Shown piece by piece: positions 46,276 to 57,738 of a stretch of 64,000 nt of DNA. Source of the stretch: Sessilibacter corallicola. GTDB taxonomy: Bacteria; Pseudomonadota; Gammaproteobacteria; Pseudomonadales; Cellvibrionaceae. The DNA lies in NCBI RefSeq assembly GCF_021290925.1, contig NZ_JAJSLX010000001.1, positions 930,001 to 994,000 on the forward strand, written 5' to 3'. The notes beneath the pieces were generated by a model. That model saw nothing but the letters and a program-made list of their open reading frames with translations. It did not search any database and was not told where the DNA came from. Position numbers and translations under genes: made by a program. Within the stretch, counting starts at the first letter, position 1. Each line of letters opens with the position of its first letter.

Positions 46276-47868
46276 TTAAGCATTTTTCTCAGTAACCATA
46301 TGACTGAATTGATTCATTGCGTTGTGAGCCGAAGCCAATGCCGCTTCTTGCCATCCTGAGTGCCGCGAAACCTGATCGCCAATCATAAAGTGACGCCCCT
46401 CAGGTTTGTAAAGCCGCGATAAAACTTCGTCTTCTCTGCCTTCTGGCAAACCTGCACTGCATCCCATCATATGATTCATTCGCGCCCACATTACACTGGC
46501 GCCTGCTTCGATATACGAAGAATAATTTTTATGGATCTTGTCACCTTGAGACGCAGCGTATTTTAAGCGTTCATCCAGTTCCATCGCTTCCAATGGTAAC
46601 GCTCTGTCAGTATCCCAACCGTAAGCGCCCAACATAATACCTTTTTCAGTGTGAATATCGTGGGATGGGTACCACAATTGGCTGATATTTTGGTTGGTGT
46701 AACTGATGCCACCGTAAATGCCTTCCTCTTCCCAAAAACGCTTTTTCATTTGAAAAGCCACTTTGAAAAGGTGGCCGCGCTCCATACTTGCTAAGGCATC
46801 TGTGTAAGGCTTCGATAAGTTGTTTTCTATACCTGACATAAAGTATGCAGGGATATTGTTAAAGCAGTAATCTGACTTAATGGTTTTGATTTTACCTTTG
46901 TTTAAGTAGGTTACCGTTACACCGTCGTCTAACACTTCTATCGATTGAACTTGGGACTGCAAATAAATAGGCGATTTAATATTTCTAGCAAAACCTGCCA
47001 CAATTCGATCCATGCCACCGATCGGCTCCATCACCGGCGCCGCCCAGTCGTAGTGCTCACTGGCAAAAACGGCTGACCACCAAGTGTTGGATTTCAGCAT
47101 CTCTTTAAAATTTAAAGTATCAGTCGGCGTGCTGTGGTCTAACATTCTTTCAGTTTTTGAGCCTGCACGAGTCGTTCCTTCGTAAACGCCATTATCTTTT
47201 AAATCGCCGAAGAATTTAGAAAACGCCATCAAACGCTCTTGATCGTCTTTCGAAAGCTCTTGATCAAATGCATCCGCTTTCACACCTTTTTGGACAAGCT
47301 CCGATAAAAAACCGCGAGTATCAGAAATAACTTGGCCGATACGAATCGGCTTGCCACCAAAAGCGTTTGTGTCGTGGCAGTACGCTAAGCGGCTTTCGTT
47401 AGCGCGTACATGTAAAGGCACACCGAGGGTTTTACAGTATCCCAATAGGCGACGGTGGTGACCAGGGATTCGCGCAGGGCCGGTGTTAAAGTATAAATTT
47501 GGGTCTTCATCAAAATTGCAGTAATTCGGACGCCCTAACTCGTCAATGAAATCGCCGTGGCGCAACGTTAAATTGCGTCCACCGATGCGGTGTGATGCTT
47601 CTAAAATGGTGCAGTCATAACCCACCCGCTCCAATTCGTACGCGGTACAGAGACCCGCAATACCGCCACCTAAAATAACAATCTTTTTTTGTTTCCCTGA
47701 TGCGGGTTTAATTGTTAGAGGTTTTCCAGGAGCAGGGGAATCCACCAAACCAAGTGCATGAGCTGTATTGAGAACGGCAGTAGATCCACCGATTGAAGCC
47801 ATTAAGAGAAGCAACTCTCGCCGAGACAAGTTTTTCATTTTACCGCTACCCATCTTTAATTTATTCAT
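46276..47868 (-). CDS. Tat-exported flavin monoamine oxidase family protein
   Basis: About 530 aa from the ATG at 47868 (starts at 47838 or 47931 are also possible). A Tat signal, NLSRRELLLLMASIGG (SRRELL twin-arginine), precedes the FAD Rossmann motif ILGGGIAGLCTAYELERVGY and GGRN segment; the C-terminal FAD block is EAALASAHNAMNQFSH. Family: amine oxidase/L-amino-acid oxidase. The reaction gives an imine and reduced FAD. The downstream cytochrome c and RidA genes suggest electron transfer instead of O2 use and clearance of imines. Substrate unknown. Confidence 0.85.
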   Translation of the reverse strand: MNKLKMGSGKMKNLSRRELLLLMASIGGSTAVLNTAHALGLVDSPAPGKPLTIKPASGKQKKIVILGGGIAGLCTAYELERVGYDCTILEASHRIGGRNLTLRHGDFIDELGRPNYCNFDEDPNLYFNTGPARIPGHHRRLLGYCKTLGVPLHVRANESRLAYCHDTNAFGGKPIRIGQVISDTRGFLSELVQKGVKADAFDQELSKDDQERLMAFSKFFGDLKDNGVYEGTTRAGSKTERMLDHSTPTDTLNFKEMLKSNTWWSAVFASEHYDWAAPVMEPIGGMDRIVAGFARNIKSPIYLQSQVQSIEVLDDGVTVTYLNKGKIKTIKSDYCFNNIPAYFMSGIENNLSKPYTDALASMERGHLFKVAFQMKKRFWEEEGIYGGISYTNQNISQLWYPSHDIHTEKGIMLGAYGWDTDRALPLEAMELDERLKYAASQGDKIHKNYSSYIEAGASVMWARMNHMMGCSAGLPEGREDEVLSRLYKPEGRHFMIGDQVSRHSGWQEAALASAHNAMNQFSHMVTEKNA

Positions 47869-48588
47869 TTCAGAGTCGCGACAGTAGCAAAAAACAGTCC
47901 CATCAAAGAATGAATTACACTTTCTAAACACATGCTATTTAGTGAATATTTACGAAATAATACTGATAATCCTACTCACTATAACTGTTAGTTTTTATTG
48001 ATAAAAAACTGGTATTTACTGCGATTTTCTGACCAATTCAAACAATTAAACAAATAATGAGTTCACAACAGAGTAATAATGAGAAATACGTTCTGTTTTC
48101 TTAAAAAGAGTTCCACGTTTTTATTTTTATTTTTTGGCTTTCATTATTTCTACGAATATAAAAGTAAAATCAAAAATAATCGCTGCCAACACTTTTGTGA
48201 ACCAAATTAACTCTTTATTTATTTATCCACCACTAAATAAAACCAAAATAGGGCAAGTGTATTTTTTCACACATTCTATGGCCGCCACAAAAAATAGGAT
48301 CTTTAATATTGTGAGAGCCAATCGGGGTGTTTCTAAAGAGTTTTCATCACCGAGCAACAAATCTCTTTAAATCTCTTTAATACGAAGCAGTGAAGAGAGC
48401 TTAATTCCAATAATGAAGAAATACGTTAAACAGTATCGCCTAACTCGTTAATAAATATAAAAAAACTGATAACAATAAATATCAATTTTCGTATAAACAC
48501 CACATTCCACATTGTGTGCATATTTACTCCTCAATTAATTTCCATACTAAAACGATGAATTGATACATCTCATCGAGGAGAGATACCT
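47869..48588. other. AT-rich divergent intergenic region
   Basis: About 720 bp between the amine oxidase cluster and the Spy-like gene, markedly AT-rich. A 78-codon frame at 48134-48370 has no ribosome site or family and is not supported. Promoters for both sides should be here. Confidence 0.45.
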
Positions 48589-48987
48589 ATGAAAAAAGCC
48601 GTAAAAATTGTTATTGCTTCAGTCGCCCTTTTCACCACAGCAACCGCATTAGCAATGGGGCCCAAGTGGCCCATGATGATGCACCACTTTGATGATGAGG
48701 TCGCAGAACAAAGGTTAGAAGTTGTGGATGGCTTGGCGCTTTCGGACGAAATTAAAGACGAGCTAAAAACGCTTATATCGTCCCACGACGAACAAATGCA
48801 AATTCTGTTTACCGAACATCGGGAGAAAGTGGTCTCGGTTAGAGATGACTTTAAATCCGAAGTCGATGGCTTGCTGAGTGACGATGAAAAAGAGGAATTC
48901 CGTCAGGCAATGAGAGCCTTGATGAAACAAAAATTCAAAGAGGCACGCAAACACCGCAAGTCGAGACATCACGAAGACGAGCGTTAA
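48589..48987 (+). CDS. Spy/CpxP-like small periplasmic protein
   Basis: 132 aa: Sec signal peptide (MKKAVKIVIASVALFTTATA, then LA), a Met/His-rich start of the mature part (PKWPMMMHHF), then about 80 residues of charged helix with LLSDDEKEEFRQAMRALMKQ, and a basic His-rich tail. This resembles the periplasmic chaperone/metal-binding Spy-CpxP group, though the LTxxQ motifs are not clear. GAGGAGAG ribosome site. Near baeSR, a possible regulon member (inference). Confidence 0.6.
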   Translation: MKKAVKIVIASVALFTTATALAMGPKWPMMMHHFDDEVAEQRLEVVDGLALSDEIKDELKTLISSHDEQMQILFTEHREKVVSVRDDFKSEVDGLLSDDEKEEFRQAMRALMKQKFKEARKHRKSRHHEDER

Positions 48988-49274
48988 TAGGCCCTAGAAT
49001 CCACAGACCAAACGAGTTCATCTGCCTTCTCTAATCAGCCATCCAATTTGAGCCGTCAAACGTCCCTGAAATATGGGCTTTTGATGGCCCACCCGCAAGT
49101 CATCTGCAATCCGCTACTTTGATCATAACCAGTTAACCGGAATGGAAATTGTGTGTTTTCTCCACAATACTTATGCTAGAATCGCGCGCCTTTTGAAGTC
49201 GCTCACAAGACAACGCCTATTAAGAATAGAGGCCCGTCTGAGCAAACACCGTCGATTTACACCAAGGAACCTAA

Positions 49275-49583
49275 ATGCCGCTCTCTTCTGATACCAAAAA
49301 ACAATACCGCGCAATTGGCCACAATCTGAAGCCAATCGTTACCATTGCCGGAAATGGGATCACCGAAGGGGTTTTGGATGAGCTATTTCGCGCGCTACGC
49401 GATCACGAGCTGATCAAAATTAAAGTCGCGATCGCCGAGAGAGACGTAAGAAAGTCCGTCACAGGGGACATTGTCGAGCAGACTGGGGCAGAGATTGTTC
49501 AAGAAATCGGTAAGACCGTTTTGCTGTTCAAAAAAGCGGGAAAACCCAACCCCAAACTGACCAATTTGCGCTTTTTACCATAA
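49275..49583 (+). CDS. yhbY: YhbY/CRM-domain RNA-binding protein
   Basis: 102 aa with the CRM fold pattern: KKQYRAIGHNLKPIVTIAGN, GVLDELFRALRDHELIKIKV and a GKTVLLFKK end. Binds pre-50S particles. In relatives it lies directly next to rlmE, but here the two are separated by about 6.5 kb of accessory genes. Confidence 0.95.
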   Translation: MPLSSDTKKQYRAIGHNLKPIVTIAGNGITEGVLDELFRALRDHELIKIKVAIAERDVRKSVTGDIVEQTGAEIVQEIGKTVLLFKKAGKPNPKLTNLRFLP

Positions 49584-49602
49584 CGGATAAAGCAACAGCC
49601 AT

Positions 49603-49631
49603 AAAAAAAGCCAGCGTACGCTGGCTTTTTT
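49603..49631. terminator. Bidirectional terminator yhbY / greA
   Basis: AAAAAAGCCAGC / GCTGGCTTTTTT around a GTAC centre, between convergent genes. Confidence 0.9.
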
Positions 49632-49661
49632 GTTCTGAATGGCAAGCTCAACAAAAGCTAA

Positions 49662-50138
49662 TCAGACATAACGAACATCGTCAATTTCGTATTCAACTTC
49701 ACCACCTGGGGTGCGAATCGCTACGATGTCGCCAATCTCTTTGCCAATCAAACCGCGAGCAATGGGCGAGTTAACCGAAATTTTGTTGGCTTTAACGTCA
49801 GCTTCGTCGTCGCCAACGATCTTGTAGCTCAGCGCCGACTCGTCTTCAATATTGATAATATCGACGGTCACACCGAAAATTACTTTGTCGCTGGCAGGCA
49901 TTTGAGTAACGTCAATAATTTGAGCATTGCTGAGTTTGCCTTCAATTTCTTGAATACGACCTTCACAAAAACTTTGCTGTTCACGCGCCGCGTGATATTC
50001 CGCATTCTCTTTTAAATCACCGTGCTCACGAGCTTCTGCAATCGCCTCAACAATGCGCGGACGGTCTACTTTTTTCAAATGCTCTAGTTCCGCTTCAAGG
50101 GCTTTTGACCCCTCTACGGTCATTGGGTATTTAGTCAT
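49662..50138 (-). CDS. greA: Transcription elongation factor GreA
   Basis: 158 aa from ATG 50138 ([20 protein letters not shown]), preceded by AAGGAAAA; an upstream in-frame start is rejected on family length. N-terminal coiled coil with the acidic tip region [19 protein letters not shown], then the FKBP-like C-domain ending [18 protein letters not shown]. Rescues backtracked RNA polymerase. Ends the car operon. Confidence 0.97.
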   Translation of the reverse strand: MTKYPMTVEGSKALEAELEHLKKVDRPRIVEAIAEAREHGDLKENAEYHAAREQQSFCEGRIQEIEGKLSNAQIIDVTQMPASDKVIFGVTVDIINIEDESALSYKIVGDDEADVKANKISVNSPIARGLIGKEIGDIVAIRTPGGEVEYEIDDVRYV

Positions 50139-50219
50139 TGTTTTCCTTGGATTTAGAATCACTGCCTGTGTGGATTGTTACCAAGGCAGTGATCAAATTA
50201 ATGGCAGACGCTTATTGAC

Positions 50220-53200
50220 TTACACTAGGGCGTGAAGTTCTTGAAGCCTGCGAACGATTGTGTCGCCGCTGTGACGCAACGCATTACAAACCGCCATACC
50301 ACCAGCAAGCGTTGTGGTGTAGTAGACGGAATGCGCCTCAGCGCTACGGCGGATATCCGCAGAGTCACGAATAGCGACCTTACCTTCAGTGGTATTAACC
50401 ACCAAATCTACCTCATCGTTCTTGATCAAATCAACAATATTTGGTCTGGCCTGATTCACTTTATTGACCGCTGTCACTTCCAAACCTAGCTCAGAAATCG
50501 CAGCTGCGGTTCCAGGAGTTGCAACAATCTTGAATCCTAAATCCAAGAACTCTTTCGCCATTTGACCGATATTAGGTTTATCGAAGTCGCGAACACTCAA
50601 AAATACCGTGCCACTTTCAGGAATCGCATCACCAGCACCTTTTTGCGCTTTGGCATAAGCTTCTGCAAAGGTTTCGCCAACTCCCATCACTTCACCGGTA
50701 GATTTCATCTCTGGGCCGAGAATTGGATCAACAGCTGGGAATTTATTGAATGGGAATACGGCTTCTTTAACGCTGTAATAAGAAGGAATTACCTCTTTAG
50801 TGAAGCCTTGAGACTCCAACGACTGCCCCGCCTGACAACGAGCAGCAACCTTCGCCAAGGAAATACCGATACATTTTGATACAAACGGCACAGTACGTGA
50901 GGCGCGTGGGTTCACTTCGATAACGTAAATCTCGCCACCTTGGTAAGCCAACTGTACGTTCATCAAACCAACCACACCCAATTCAAGCGCCATGCGTTTT
51001 ACTTGATCACGCATTTGGTCTTGAACGTCATTTGGCAGTGAGTACGGCGGTAAAGAACACGCGGAGTCACCAGAATGGACACCACATTGCTCAATGTGCT
51101 GCATGATTGCGCCAATCACAACCACTTCACCATCAGACACGGCGTCGATATCGACTTCAATTGCCGAGTTTAAGAAGTGATCCAACAACACTGGCGCGTC
51201 ATCAGATACCTGAACCGCTTCACGCATATAGGTGACAAGCTCAGACTCTTTATGAACGATTTCCATAGCACGGCCACCCAAAACGTAGGACGGACGAACC
51301 ACCAATGGATAACCTACCGCTTCTGCTTTGCGAAGCGCTTCTTCGGTGGTGCGAACAATGGCATTGGACGGTTGTTTTAAACCCAAACGCTCAATCATTT
51401 GCTGGAAACGCTCACGGTCTTCAGCACGATCGATCGCTTCAGGTGACGTACCAATAATCGGCACACCTTCCGCTTCCAAAGCACGAGCCAGTTTCAGTGG
51501 GGTTTGACCACCAAACTGAACAATCACACCTTTTGGTTTTTCTTTGTGAACAATTTCAAGCACGTCTTCAAGCGTTACCGGCTCGAAATACAAACGATCG
51601 GACGTATCGTAATCGGTAGAAACGGTTTCTGGGTTACAGTTCACCATAATGGTTTCGTAGCCGTCATCGCGCATCGCGAGAGCGGCGTGAACACAGCAGT
51701 AATCGAACTCGATGCCCTGACCGATACGGTTTGGACCGCCACCGAGCACCATGATCTTGTCACGATCACTCGGGTTAGATTCACACTCTTCTTCGTAAGT
51801 GGAATACATGTATGCTGTTGATGTGCTGAATTCTGCCGCACAAGTATCAACGCGCTTGTAGGTTGGCATTACGCCCAACTTACGACGCTGATTGCGCAGC
51901 GCTTTTTCACTCACGCCAAGCAAGCTCGCCAAGCGTACATCGGAGAAACCTTTGCGCTTGAGATAAAACATGGTTTGAGCGTCGATTTCAGCCGATGGCT
52001 TGCTCGCCAATTGGTTTTCGATATCGACCAATTCTTCAATTTGAACCAAGAACCAACGATCAATTTTTGATGCGTTGAATACTTCATCCACACTCATACC
52101 GGCGCGGAAAGCATCAGCGACATACCAAATTCGGTTCGCACCTGGTGTGCTTAAATCGCGGAAAATTTGTTCTTTTGCGTCGTCAGACCCGAGATCAACG
52201 ATAGGTTCAAAACCTGCTGAGCCAACTTCCAAACCACGCAATGCCTTTTGCATGGATTCTTGGAAAGTACGGCCGATGGCCATGACTTCACCCACAGATT
52301 TCATTTGCGTGGTTAAACGCGCATCTGCTTCACCAAATTTTTCAAAGGTGAAACGAGGAATCTTGGTAACAACGTAATCAATGGACGGCTCGAACGACGC
52401 AGGCGTTGCGCCACCGGTGATGTCATTTTTCAGCTCATCTAAGGTGTAACCAACCGCTAATTTCGCTGCAACTTTTGCAATCGGGAAACCAGTCGCTTTT
52501 GATGCCAAGGCAGAAGAGCGAGAAACACGCGGGTTCATCTCGATCACAACCAAGCGGCCGTTATCAGGATTTACTGCAAACTGAACGTTAGAACCACCGG
52601 TTTCAACACCGATTTCACGCAAGACGGCCAGCGAGGCGTCACGCATGATTTGCAACTCTTTATCGGTCAACGTCTGTGCCGGTGCAACCGTAATGGAGTC
52701 ACCCGTGTGAACGCCCATTGGGTCAAAGTTTTCGATGGAACAAACGATAATGCAGTTGTCGTTTTTATCGCGAACCACTTCCATCTCGTACTCTTTCCAG
52801 CCGAGTAAGGATTCGTCGATCAACAATTCATTGGTTGGGGAAAGATCCAAACCGCGAACACAAATCTGCTCGAACTCTTCCCAGTTGTAGGCGATACCGC
52901 CACCGGAACCACCCATAGTGAACGATGGCCGAATAATTACCGGGAAGCCCAAACGCTTAGGCACTTCCATCGCTTCATCGAGAGTGTGTACGATTTCCGC
53001 ACGTGCACACTCAAGACCAATGCGTTTCATGGCTTGGTCGAATAGGTTTCGATCTTCGGCTTTGTGAATGGCTTCGTAGTTCGCACCAATCAGCTCAACG
53101 TTGTACTTTTCAAGAATGCCGTTTTCGTGCAGATCCAGCGCGCAATTCAACGCCGTTTGACCACCCATGGTTGGCAGAATCGCATCTGGGCGTTCTTTTT

Positions 53201-53435
53201 CGACAATTTTCGCAACGGTTTGCCACTCGATAGGCTCAATGTAAGTAGCGTCGGCCATGGCCGGATCGGTCATGATGGTTGCCGGGTTGGAGTTGACGAG
53301 AATGACTCGATAACCTTCTTCACGCAACGCTTTACACGCTTGTGCGCCAGAGTAGTCAAACTCACACGCCTGACCGATAACAATTGGGCCGGCACCAATG
53401 ATGAGAATACTTTTAAGGTCGGTTCTTTTTGGCAT
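50220..53435 (-). CDS. carB: Carbamoyl-phosphate synthase large subunit
   Basis: 1071 aa, two tandem ATP-grasp halves (duplicated [20 protein letters not shown] and [20 protein letters not shown]), plus C-terminal allosteric domain with [12 protein letters not shown]. Makes carbamoyl phosphate for arginine and pyrimidines with CarA. Full length, no lesions. Confidence 0.98.
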   Translation of the reverse strand: MPKRTDLKSILIIGAGPIVIGQACEFDYSGAQACKALREEGYRVILVNSNPATIMTDPAMADATYIEPIEWQTVAKIVEKERPDAILPTMGGQTALNCALDLHENGILEKYNVELIGANYEAIHKAEDRNLFDQAMKRIGLECARAEIVHTLDEAMEVPKRLGFPVIIRPSFTMGGSGGGIAYNWEEFEQICVRGLDLSPTNELLIDESLLGWKEYEMEVVRDKNDNCIIVCSIENFDPMGVHTGDSITVAPAQTLTDKELQIMRDASLAVLREIGVETGGSNVQFAVNPDNGRLVVIEMNPRVSRSSALASKATGFPIAKVAAKLAVGYTLDELKNDITGGATPASFEPSIDYVVTKIPRFTFEKFGEADARLTTQMKSVGEVMAIGRTFQESMQKALRGLEVGSAGFEPIVDLGSDDAKEQIFRDLSTPGANRIWYVADAFRAGMSVDEVFNASKIDRWFLVQIEELVDIENQLASKPSAEIDAQTMFYLKRKGFSDVRLASLLGVSEKALRNQRRKLGVMPTYKRVDTCAAEFSTSTAYMYSTYEEECESNPSDRDKIMVLGGGPNRIGQGIEFDYCCVHAALAMRDDGYETIMVNCNPETVSTDYDTSDRLYFEPVTLEDVLEIVHKEKPKGVIVQFGGQTPLKLARALEAEGVPIIGTSPEAIDRAEDRERFQQMIERLGLKQPSNAIVRTTEEALRKAEAVGYPLVVRPSYVLGGRAMEIVHKESELVTYMREAVQVSDDAPVLLDHFLNSAIEVDIDAVSDGEVVVIGAIMQHIEQCGVHSGDSACSLPPYSLPNDVQDQMRDQVKRMALELGVVGLMNVQLAYQGGEIYVIEVNPRASRTVPFVSKCIGISLAKVAARCQAGQSLESQGFTKEVIPSYYSVKEAVFPFNKFPAVDPILGPEMKSTGEVMGVGETFAEAYAKAQKGAGDAIPESGTVFLSVRDFDKPNIGQMAKEFLDLGFKIVATPGTAAAISELGLEVTAVNKVNQARPNIVDLIKNDEVDLVVNTTEGKVAIRDSADIRRSAEAHSVYYTTTLAGGMAVCNALRHSGDTIVRRLQELHALV

Positions 53436-53555
53436 AGCGAAAAATCTGTATGTCTCTTAAGTTTTCAGCGCAATTCAAATCGCTGCTGATAAATTATTCG
53501 GTGTGACTTTGCGTCGTTGGTGATATTTGCGTTGCTGGCAATAACCGTTGGTTGG

Positions 53556-54683
53556 TTACGCCATCATCTCTACAAACTGATCAAACAACGGTGCTAAATC
53601 GTGCGGCCCTGGGCTTGCTTCTGGATGCCCTTGGAAACTGAACGCTGGATGCACAGTGCTGGCAATTCCTTGAAGCGAGCCGTCAAACAACGATTTATGA
53701 GTGACCTTGAGCGTTTCCGGCAAGCTGGTTTCATCCACAGCAAAACCGTGGTTTTGCGAGGTAATCATCACCTTTCCGCTTTCGATGTCTTGCACCGGAT
53801 GGTTACCGCCGTGGTGGCCAAACTTCATTTTTACCGTTTTCGCACCGCAGGCAAGGCCCAACAATTGATGGCCCAAGCAGATGCCAAACGTTGGAATGTT
53901 GCTCGCAAGGATTTCTTTGATCGCCTCGATGGCGTAATCACAAGGCTCTGGATCGCCGGGACCGTTGGATAAGAACACACCGTCTGGTTTCATCGCAATC
54001 ACCTCTGAAGCCGGTGTTTTTGCAGGTACAACCGTGAGTTCACAGCCGCGCTCAGCCAACATTCTCAGAATATTGCGCTTCACACCAAAATCGTAAGCAA
54101 CCACTTTGTATTTGGGCGACTCAATATCACTGTGACCTTCACCAAGCTTCCAAACACCTTCTTTCCATTCGAACGGCTTTTCGGTGGTCACTTCTTTAGC
54201 GAGATCCATTCCCTTGAGACCCGCGAAGGATTTCGCCATCTCAAGTGCTTTCGCTTCGTCCACATCGCCGGCCATGATGCAGCCGTTTTGCGCGCCTTTG
54301 TCACGAAGAATTCGGGTCAATTTACGCGTGTCAATATCACAAATTCCCAGGATGTTGTGTTTCTCAAGGTATTCGTCTAATGACTGTTGATTGCGGAAAT
54401 TGCTGGCAAGTAATGGGAAATCGCGAATAATCAAGCCTGAGCACCAGAGCTTTTCACGCTCTTCGTCTTCGCTGTTGGTTCCGGTATTACCAATGTGTGG
54501 ATAAGTTAAAGTGACTATCTGACGTGCGTATGAAGGGTCGGTAAGTATCTCTTGGTAGCCCGTCATGGATGTATTGAAAACCACTTCCCCTACGGAAGCA
54601 CCCTGTGCACCAATGGATCGTCCGCGAAAAATCGTGCCATCTTGCAGAACCAATACGGCGGGTTTTAATTCCCCAAAAAACAA
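53556..54683 (-). CDS. carA: Carbamoyl-phosphate synthase small subunit
   Basis: 375 aa; class I glutamine amidotransferase with [10 protein letters not shown] (nucleophile Cys), and His/Glu in [12 protein letters not shown]-terminal part [20 protein letters not shown]. The start is TTG five bases after AGGAGG, a strong site making up for the weak codon. carB follows with a 120-bp gap. Confidence 0.97.
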   Translation of the reverse strand: MFFGELKPAVLVLQDGTIFRGRSIGAQGASVGEVVFNTSMTGYQEILTDPSYARQIVTLTYPHIGNTGTNSEDEEREKLWCSGLIIRDFPLLASNFRNQQSLDEYLEKHNILGICDIDTRKLTRILRDKGAQNGCIMAGDVDEAKALEMAKSFAGLKGMDLAKEVTTEKPFEWKEGVWKLGEGHSDIESPKYKVVAYDFGVKRNILRMLAERGCELTVVPAKTPASEVIAMKPDGVFLSNGPGDPEPCDYAIEAIKEILASNIPTFGICLGHQLLGLACGAKTVKMKFGHHGGNHPVQDIESGKVMITSQNHGFAVDETSLPETLKVTHKSLFDGSLQGIASTVHPAFSFQGHPEASPGPHDLAPLFDQFVEMMA

Positions 54684-55442
54684 AGCTGCCTCCTAACTCA
54701 GAGCACCTGTGTTGACAAGAATCTAGGTTCATCTCAACAACACAGAATTAAGATGAAATACAACACCAATAATAGTTGGTGAATTAAAAAACTTTTACTA
54801 CTTTACGTGTCGGCAAAGGCCAAATTTTTGCCGAACACTACCGCCACACAAACTGCGCGGTGTCCGGAGATTGAAGCCTCGGGATTTTTTAGTTCAAGAC
54901 AGGTGATTTACTGCTACCTATCTTTTTTGAAACACATTCGCGTACAAAAAAGCGAGACAAAGCTATTTGCTTCACCTCGCTTTTACAGACTGTGGATTGG
55001 CTCCGTAACGGATGCCACATTCCAGCGTATTACGTTTGGTTACAGGCGCACTTACTGTTTGTTCAAACTTTATCACTTATTCAAAATAGGGCGATAATTT
55101 TGAACGTAGCAAAATTACCAGCGACCAGAGCACGTCTTTTATTTAGATACCTAAATAAATCCAATTAATGTGGATTTAGGCCCTGCCTATAAATGATTTA
55201 GCTGCCTGAAATTAACGGCGCATTTTAGTGAATCGGCCGAGACTTGTCCACGTCAAAGCAGAATAAAATACCCAGAAAACAATCTCAGCTCGACACGCAT
55301 TCACACACTGAACCGCTTAAGCCTCCAGAACAGGGAACAGCAACAGCCAAAACTCAATGTTGAAAAGTGCGCAAGAAAAGCAGAAAAGTGAGCAACGGTT
55401 GCCACTCACTTTTCGTATATTAGGAAGGGGGTAAGGTTAAGA
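54684..55442. other. Long carA upstream region
   Basis: 759 bp between dapB and carA. It has a terminator on the minus strand at 54945-54984 and a CACCAA / TTGGTG hairpin around 54764-54781 near the carA start. No gene. Room for a carA promoter and leader control. Confidence 0.5.
54945..54984 (-). terminator. Terminator between dapB and carA
   Basis: AAAAGCGAG / CTCGCTTTT stem with a long 22-nt loop, followed by a T-run on the minus strand. It is 460 bp past dapB and 260 bp before carA, so it could end the dapB transcript or act in a carA leader. Confidence 0.65.
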
Positions 55443-56249
55443 CTAAGACAGACCTAACACGTCTTGCATGTCGTAAACGCCCGGCTCTTTCTTCACCAAC
55501 CAAGTTGCAGCGCGAACGGCACCGTGCGCAAACGCCATACGATTAGAAGCTTTATGAGTTACTTCAAGGCGTTCACCGTCAGCCATAAACATCACCGTAT
55601 GATCACCAACCACATCGCCACCGCGAACGGTTGAGAAACCAATAGTATCTTTGCGGCGCGCACCAGTAATGCCTTCACGAGCAAACAGGGCAAACTCTTT
55701 AAAATCCAAATTGCGAGCTTTTGCAATGGTTTCACCCATCACCAATGCGGTACCAGAAGGTGCATCAACCTTGTGACGGTGATGGGCTTCGACTATTTCG
55801 ATATCCACATCTTCATCAACCGCTTTAGCAGCCAACTCTAATAATTTAAGACTGATGTTCAAACCCGTGCTGTAGTTTGCGGCAATGCACATTGGAATTT
55901 TTGAAGACAGCTCAGTCAGCTGTTGCTTTTCTTCGTCGGAAAAGCCGGTCGTTCCCACAACAATAGGGGTGCCGTTATCTGCGCAAATTTGCGCATTGGC
56001 TAATGTCGCACTCGGAGTGGAAAAATCGATAATCACTTCTGTGCGAGAAATAATAGAGGACAAATCCCCAAGCACAGGAACACCAATACGGCCAACACCC
56101 GCAACTTCACCCGAATCATTACCAATTAAACTAGAACCTGGATGATCTAGCGCACCCACCAAAGAAGTTGCTTTGTTGGTATGCACAGATTCAACAAGCA
56201 TTTTACCCATTCGGCCGCAAGCACCGGTTATTGCAATCGCAGTTGTCAT
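55443..56249 (-). CDS. dapB: 4-Hydroxy-tetrahydrodipicolinate reductase
   Basis: 268 aa from ATG 56249 (GGAGAG ribosome site; an upstream TTG start is rejected). NAD(P) motif [15 protein letters not shown], catalytic [16 protein letters not shown], and [14 protein letters not shown]-like RGGDVVGDH. Second dedicated step of lysine/DAP synthesis. Ends the dnaK-dnaJ cluster. Confidence 0.97.
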   Translation of the reverse strand: MTTAIAITGACGRMGKMLVESVHTNKATSLVGALDHPGSSLIGNDSGEVAGVGRIGVPVLGDLSSIISRTEVIIDFSTPSATLANAQICADNGTPIVVGTTGFSDEEKQQLTELSSKIPMCIAANYSTGLNISLKLLELAAKAVDEDVDIEIVEAHHRHKVDAPSGTALVMGETIAKARNLDFKEFALFAREGITGARRKDTIGFSTVRGGDVVGDHTVMFMADGERLEVTHKASNRMAFAHGAVRAATWLVKKEPGVYDMQDVLGLS

Positions 56250-56356
56250 TTTTCTCTCCGTCAAATTCAAGAAAACTCGATCAGGTCATCGAGTTTCTCG
56301 CGATACAGTGGCGTGTCGTCAATTTATAAAACACTCAGAACTTTTACTTGAGTGTA

Positions 56357-57478
56357 TTAGAGCTTCATATCACCGAAGAAATTTTTCATTCCTTCAAACC
56401 ACGTGCTTTGTTTAGGGCTGTGTTTGTCGTCGGTCACCAACGCCTTAAATTCACGCAGTAGCTCTTTTTGTTTTGCCGACAAGCTCACCGGAGTTTCAAC
56501 CAATACGCGGCACATCAAATCACCCGTTGCTCCGCCGCGAACAGGTGAAACACCTTTGCCGCGCAAACGGAACAATTTACCGGTTTGAGTTCCCTCTGGA
56601 ACCTTGAGCTTCACTCGACCATCCAGCGTCGGAACTTCCAACTCACCACCAAGCGCCGCATCGACAAAACTGATCGGCACTTCACAGTATAGATTGTTTC
56701 CTTCACGCTCGAAGATGGAATGTGGGCGAATGTTCATCTGAACGTACAAATCACCCGCCGGACCGCCATCGGCTCCCGCTTCACCTTCGCCAGCCAAGCG
56801 AATGCGATCGCCAGTATCAACACCAGACGGCACTTTTACAGACAGAGTTTTTGTTTCTTCAATACGGCCGTGACCGTGACAATCGGTACAAGGATCGGAA
56901 ATAACCTTGCCGCTACCGTGACAATTAGGACAGGTTTGCTGAACAGAGAAGAATCCCTGCTGCATGCGCACCTGGCCGTGCCCACCACAAGTGGTACAGG
57001 TTTTTGGAGTTGAGCCTTTTTTAGCACCAGTTCCGTCACAGGTTTTACAGGCAACCAGTGTTGGGACTTTGATTTTCACCGTTGTGCCACGAACCGCGTC
57101 TTCTAAATCCAAATCCAACGTGTAACGTAAATCCGAACCACGCGCAGGGCCTCCGCGACCGCCGCGACCACCACCGCCAAAAATATCGCCGAAGACATCG
57201 CCGAAAATGTCGCTAAAGTTGTTGAAACCACCGCCCGCACCACCAGCGGATTGATCGACACCGGCATGACCGTACTGATCGTAAGCTGCACGCTTTTGAT
57301 CGTTCGAGAGCACTTCGTAGGCTTCGTTAGCTTCTTTAAACTTTTCTTCCGCCGCTTGGTCATCGGGATTACGGTCGGGGTGGTACTTCATCGCCACACG
57401 ACGATAGGCTTTTTTCAGGTCTTTATCTGAGACACTACGGTCTACGCCGAGAATTTCGTAATAATCGCGTTTGGACAT
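56357..57478 (-). CDS. dnaJ: Chaperone DnaJ
   Basis: 373 aa: J domain with YHPDRNP (HPD), Gly/Phe linker, four zinc-binding repeats [32 protein letters not shown], and the substrate-binding C-domain. Co-chaperone of DnaK. A hairpin-rich gap of 260 bp separates it from dnaK. Confidence 0.98.
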   Translation of the reverse strand: MSKRDYYEILGVDRSVSDKDLKKAYRRVAMKYHPDRNPDDQAAEEKFKEANEAYEVLSNDQKRAAYDQYGHAGVDQSAGGAGGGFNNFSDIFGDVFGDIFGGGGRGGRGGPARGSDLRYTLDLDLEDAVRGTTVKIKVPTLVACKTCDGTGAKKGSTPKTCTTCGGHGQVRMQQGFFSVQQTCPNCHGSGKVISDPCTDCHGHGRIEETKTLSVKVPSGVDTGDRIRLAGEGEAGADGGPAGDLYVQMNIRPHSIFEREGNNLYCEVPISFVDAALGGELEVPTLDGRVKLKVPEGTQTGKLFRLRGKGVSPVRGGATGDLMCRVLVETPVSLSAKQKELLREFKALVTDDKHSPKQSTWFEGMKNFFGDMKL

Positions 57479-57738
57479 GGATAATGATTCTGCGTGATGG
57501 TTGGATTACTGTTGTTCGAGCGTGGTTAATCACGAAGACAACCTGAGTATTTGCAGCAATTGGCGGACGCTGTTCACGGTTAAGAAGGGAAACAACGCAA
57601 AACCAAGTACAATTTTGGTAATGACTACAAACAGCAAACGCGGGCAAGCCCGCGCTGGAAAACAACGAATTTGAAGCGGAGCACCGTCGGCGCTCCTAAA
57701 CCTGCCCTTTTTGGCTTTCGCCGAGCAGGTTTTAAGAC

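Noticed and set aside
48134-48370. 78-codon frame in the gap before the Spy-like gene
   Set aside because: Very AT-rich, no ribosome site, no domain; composition looks like intergenic DNA.
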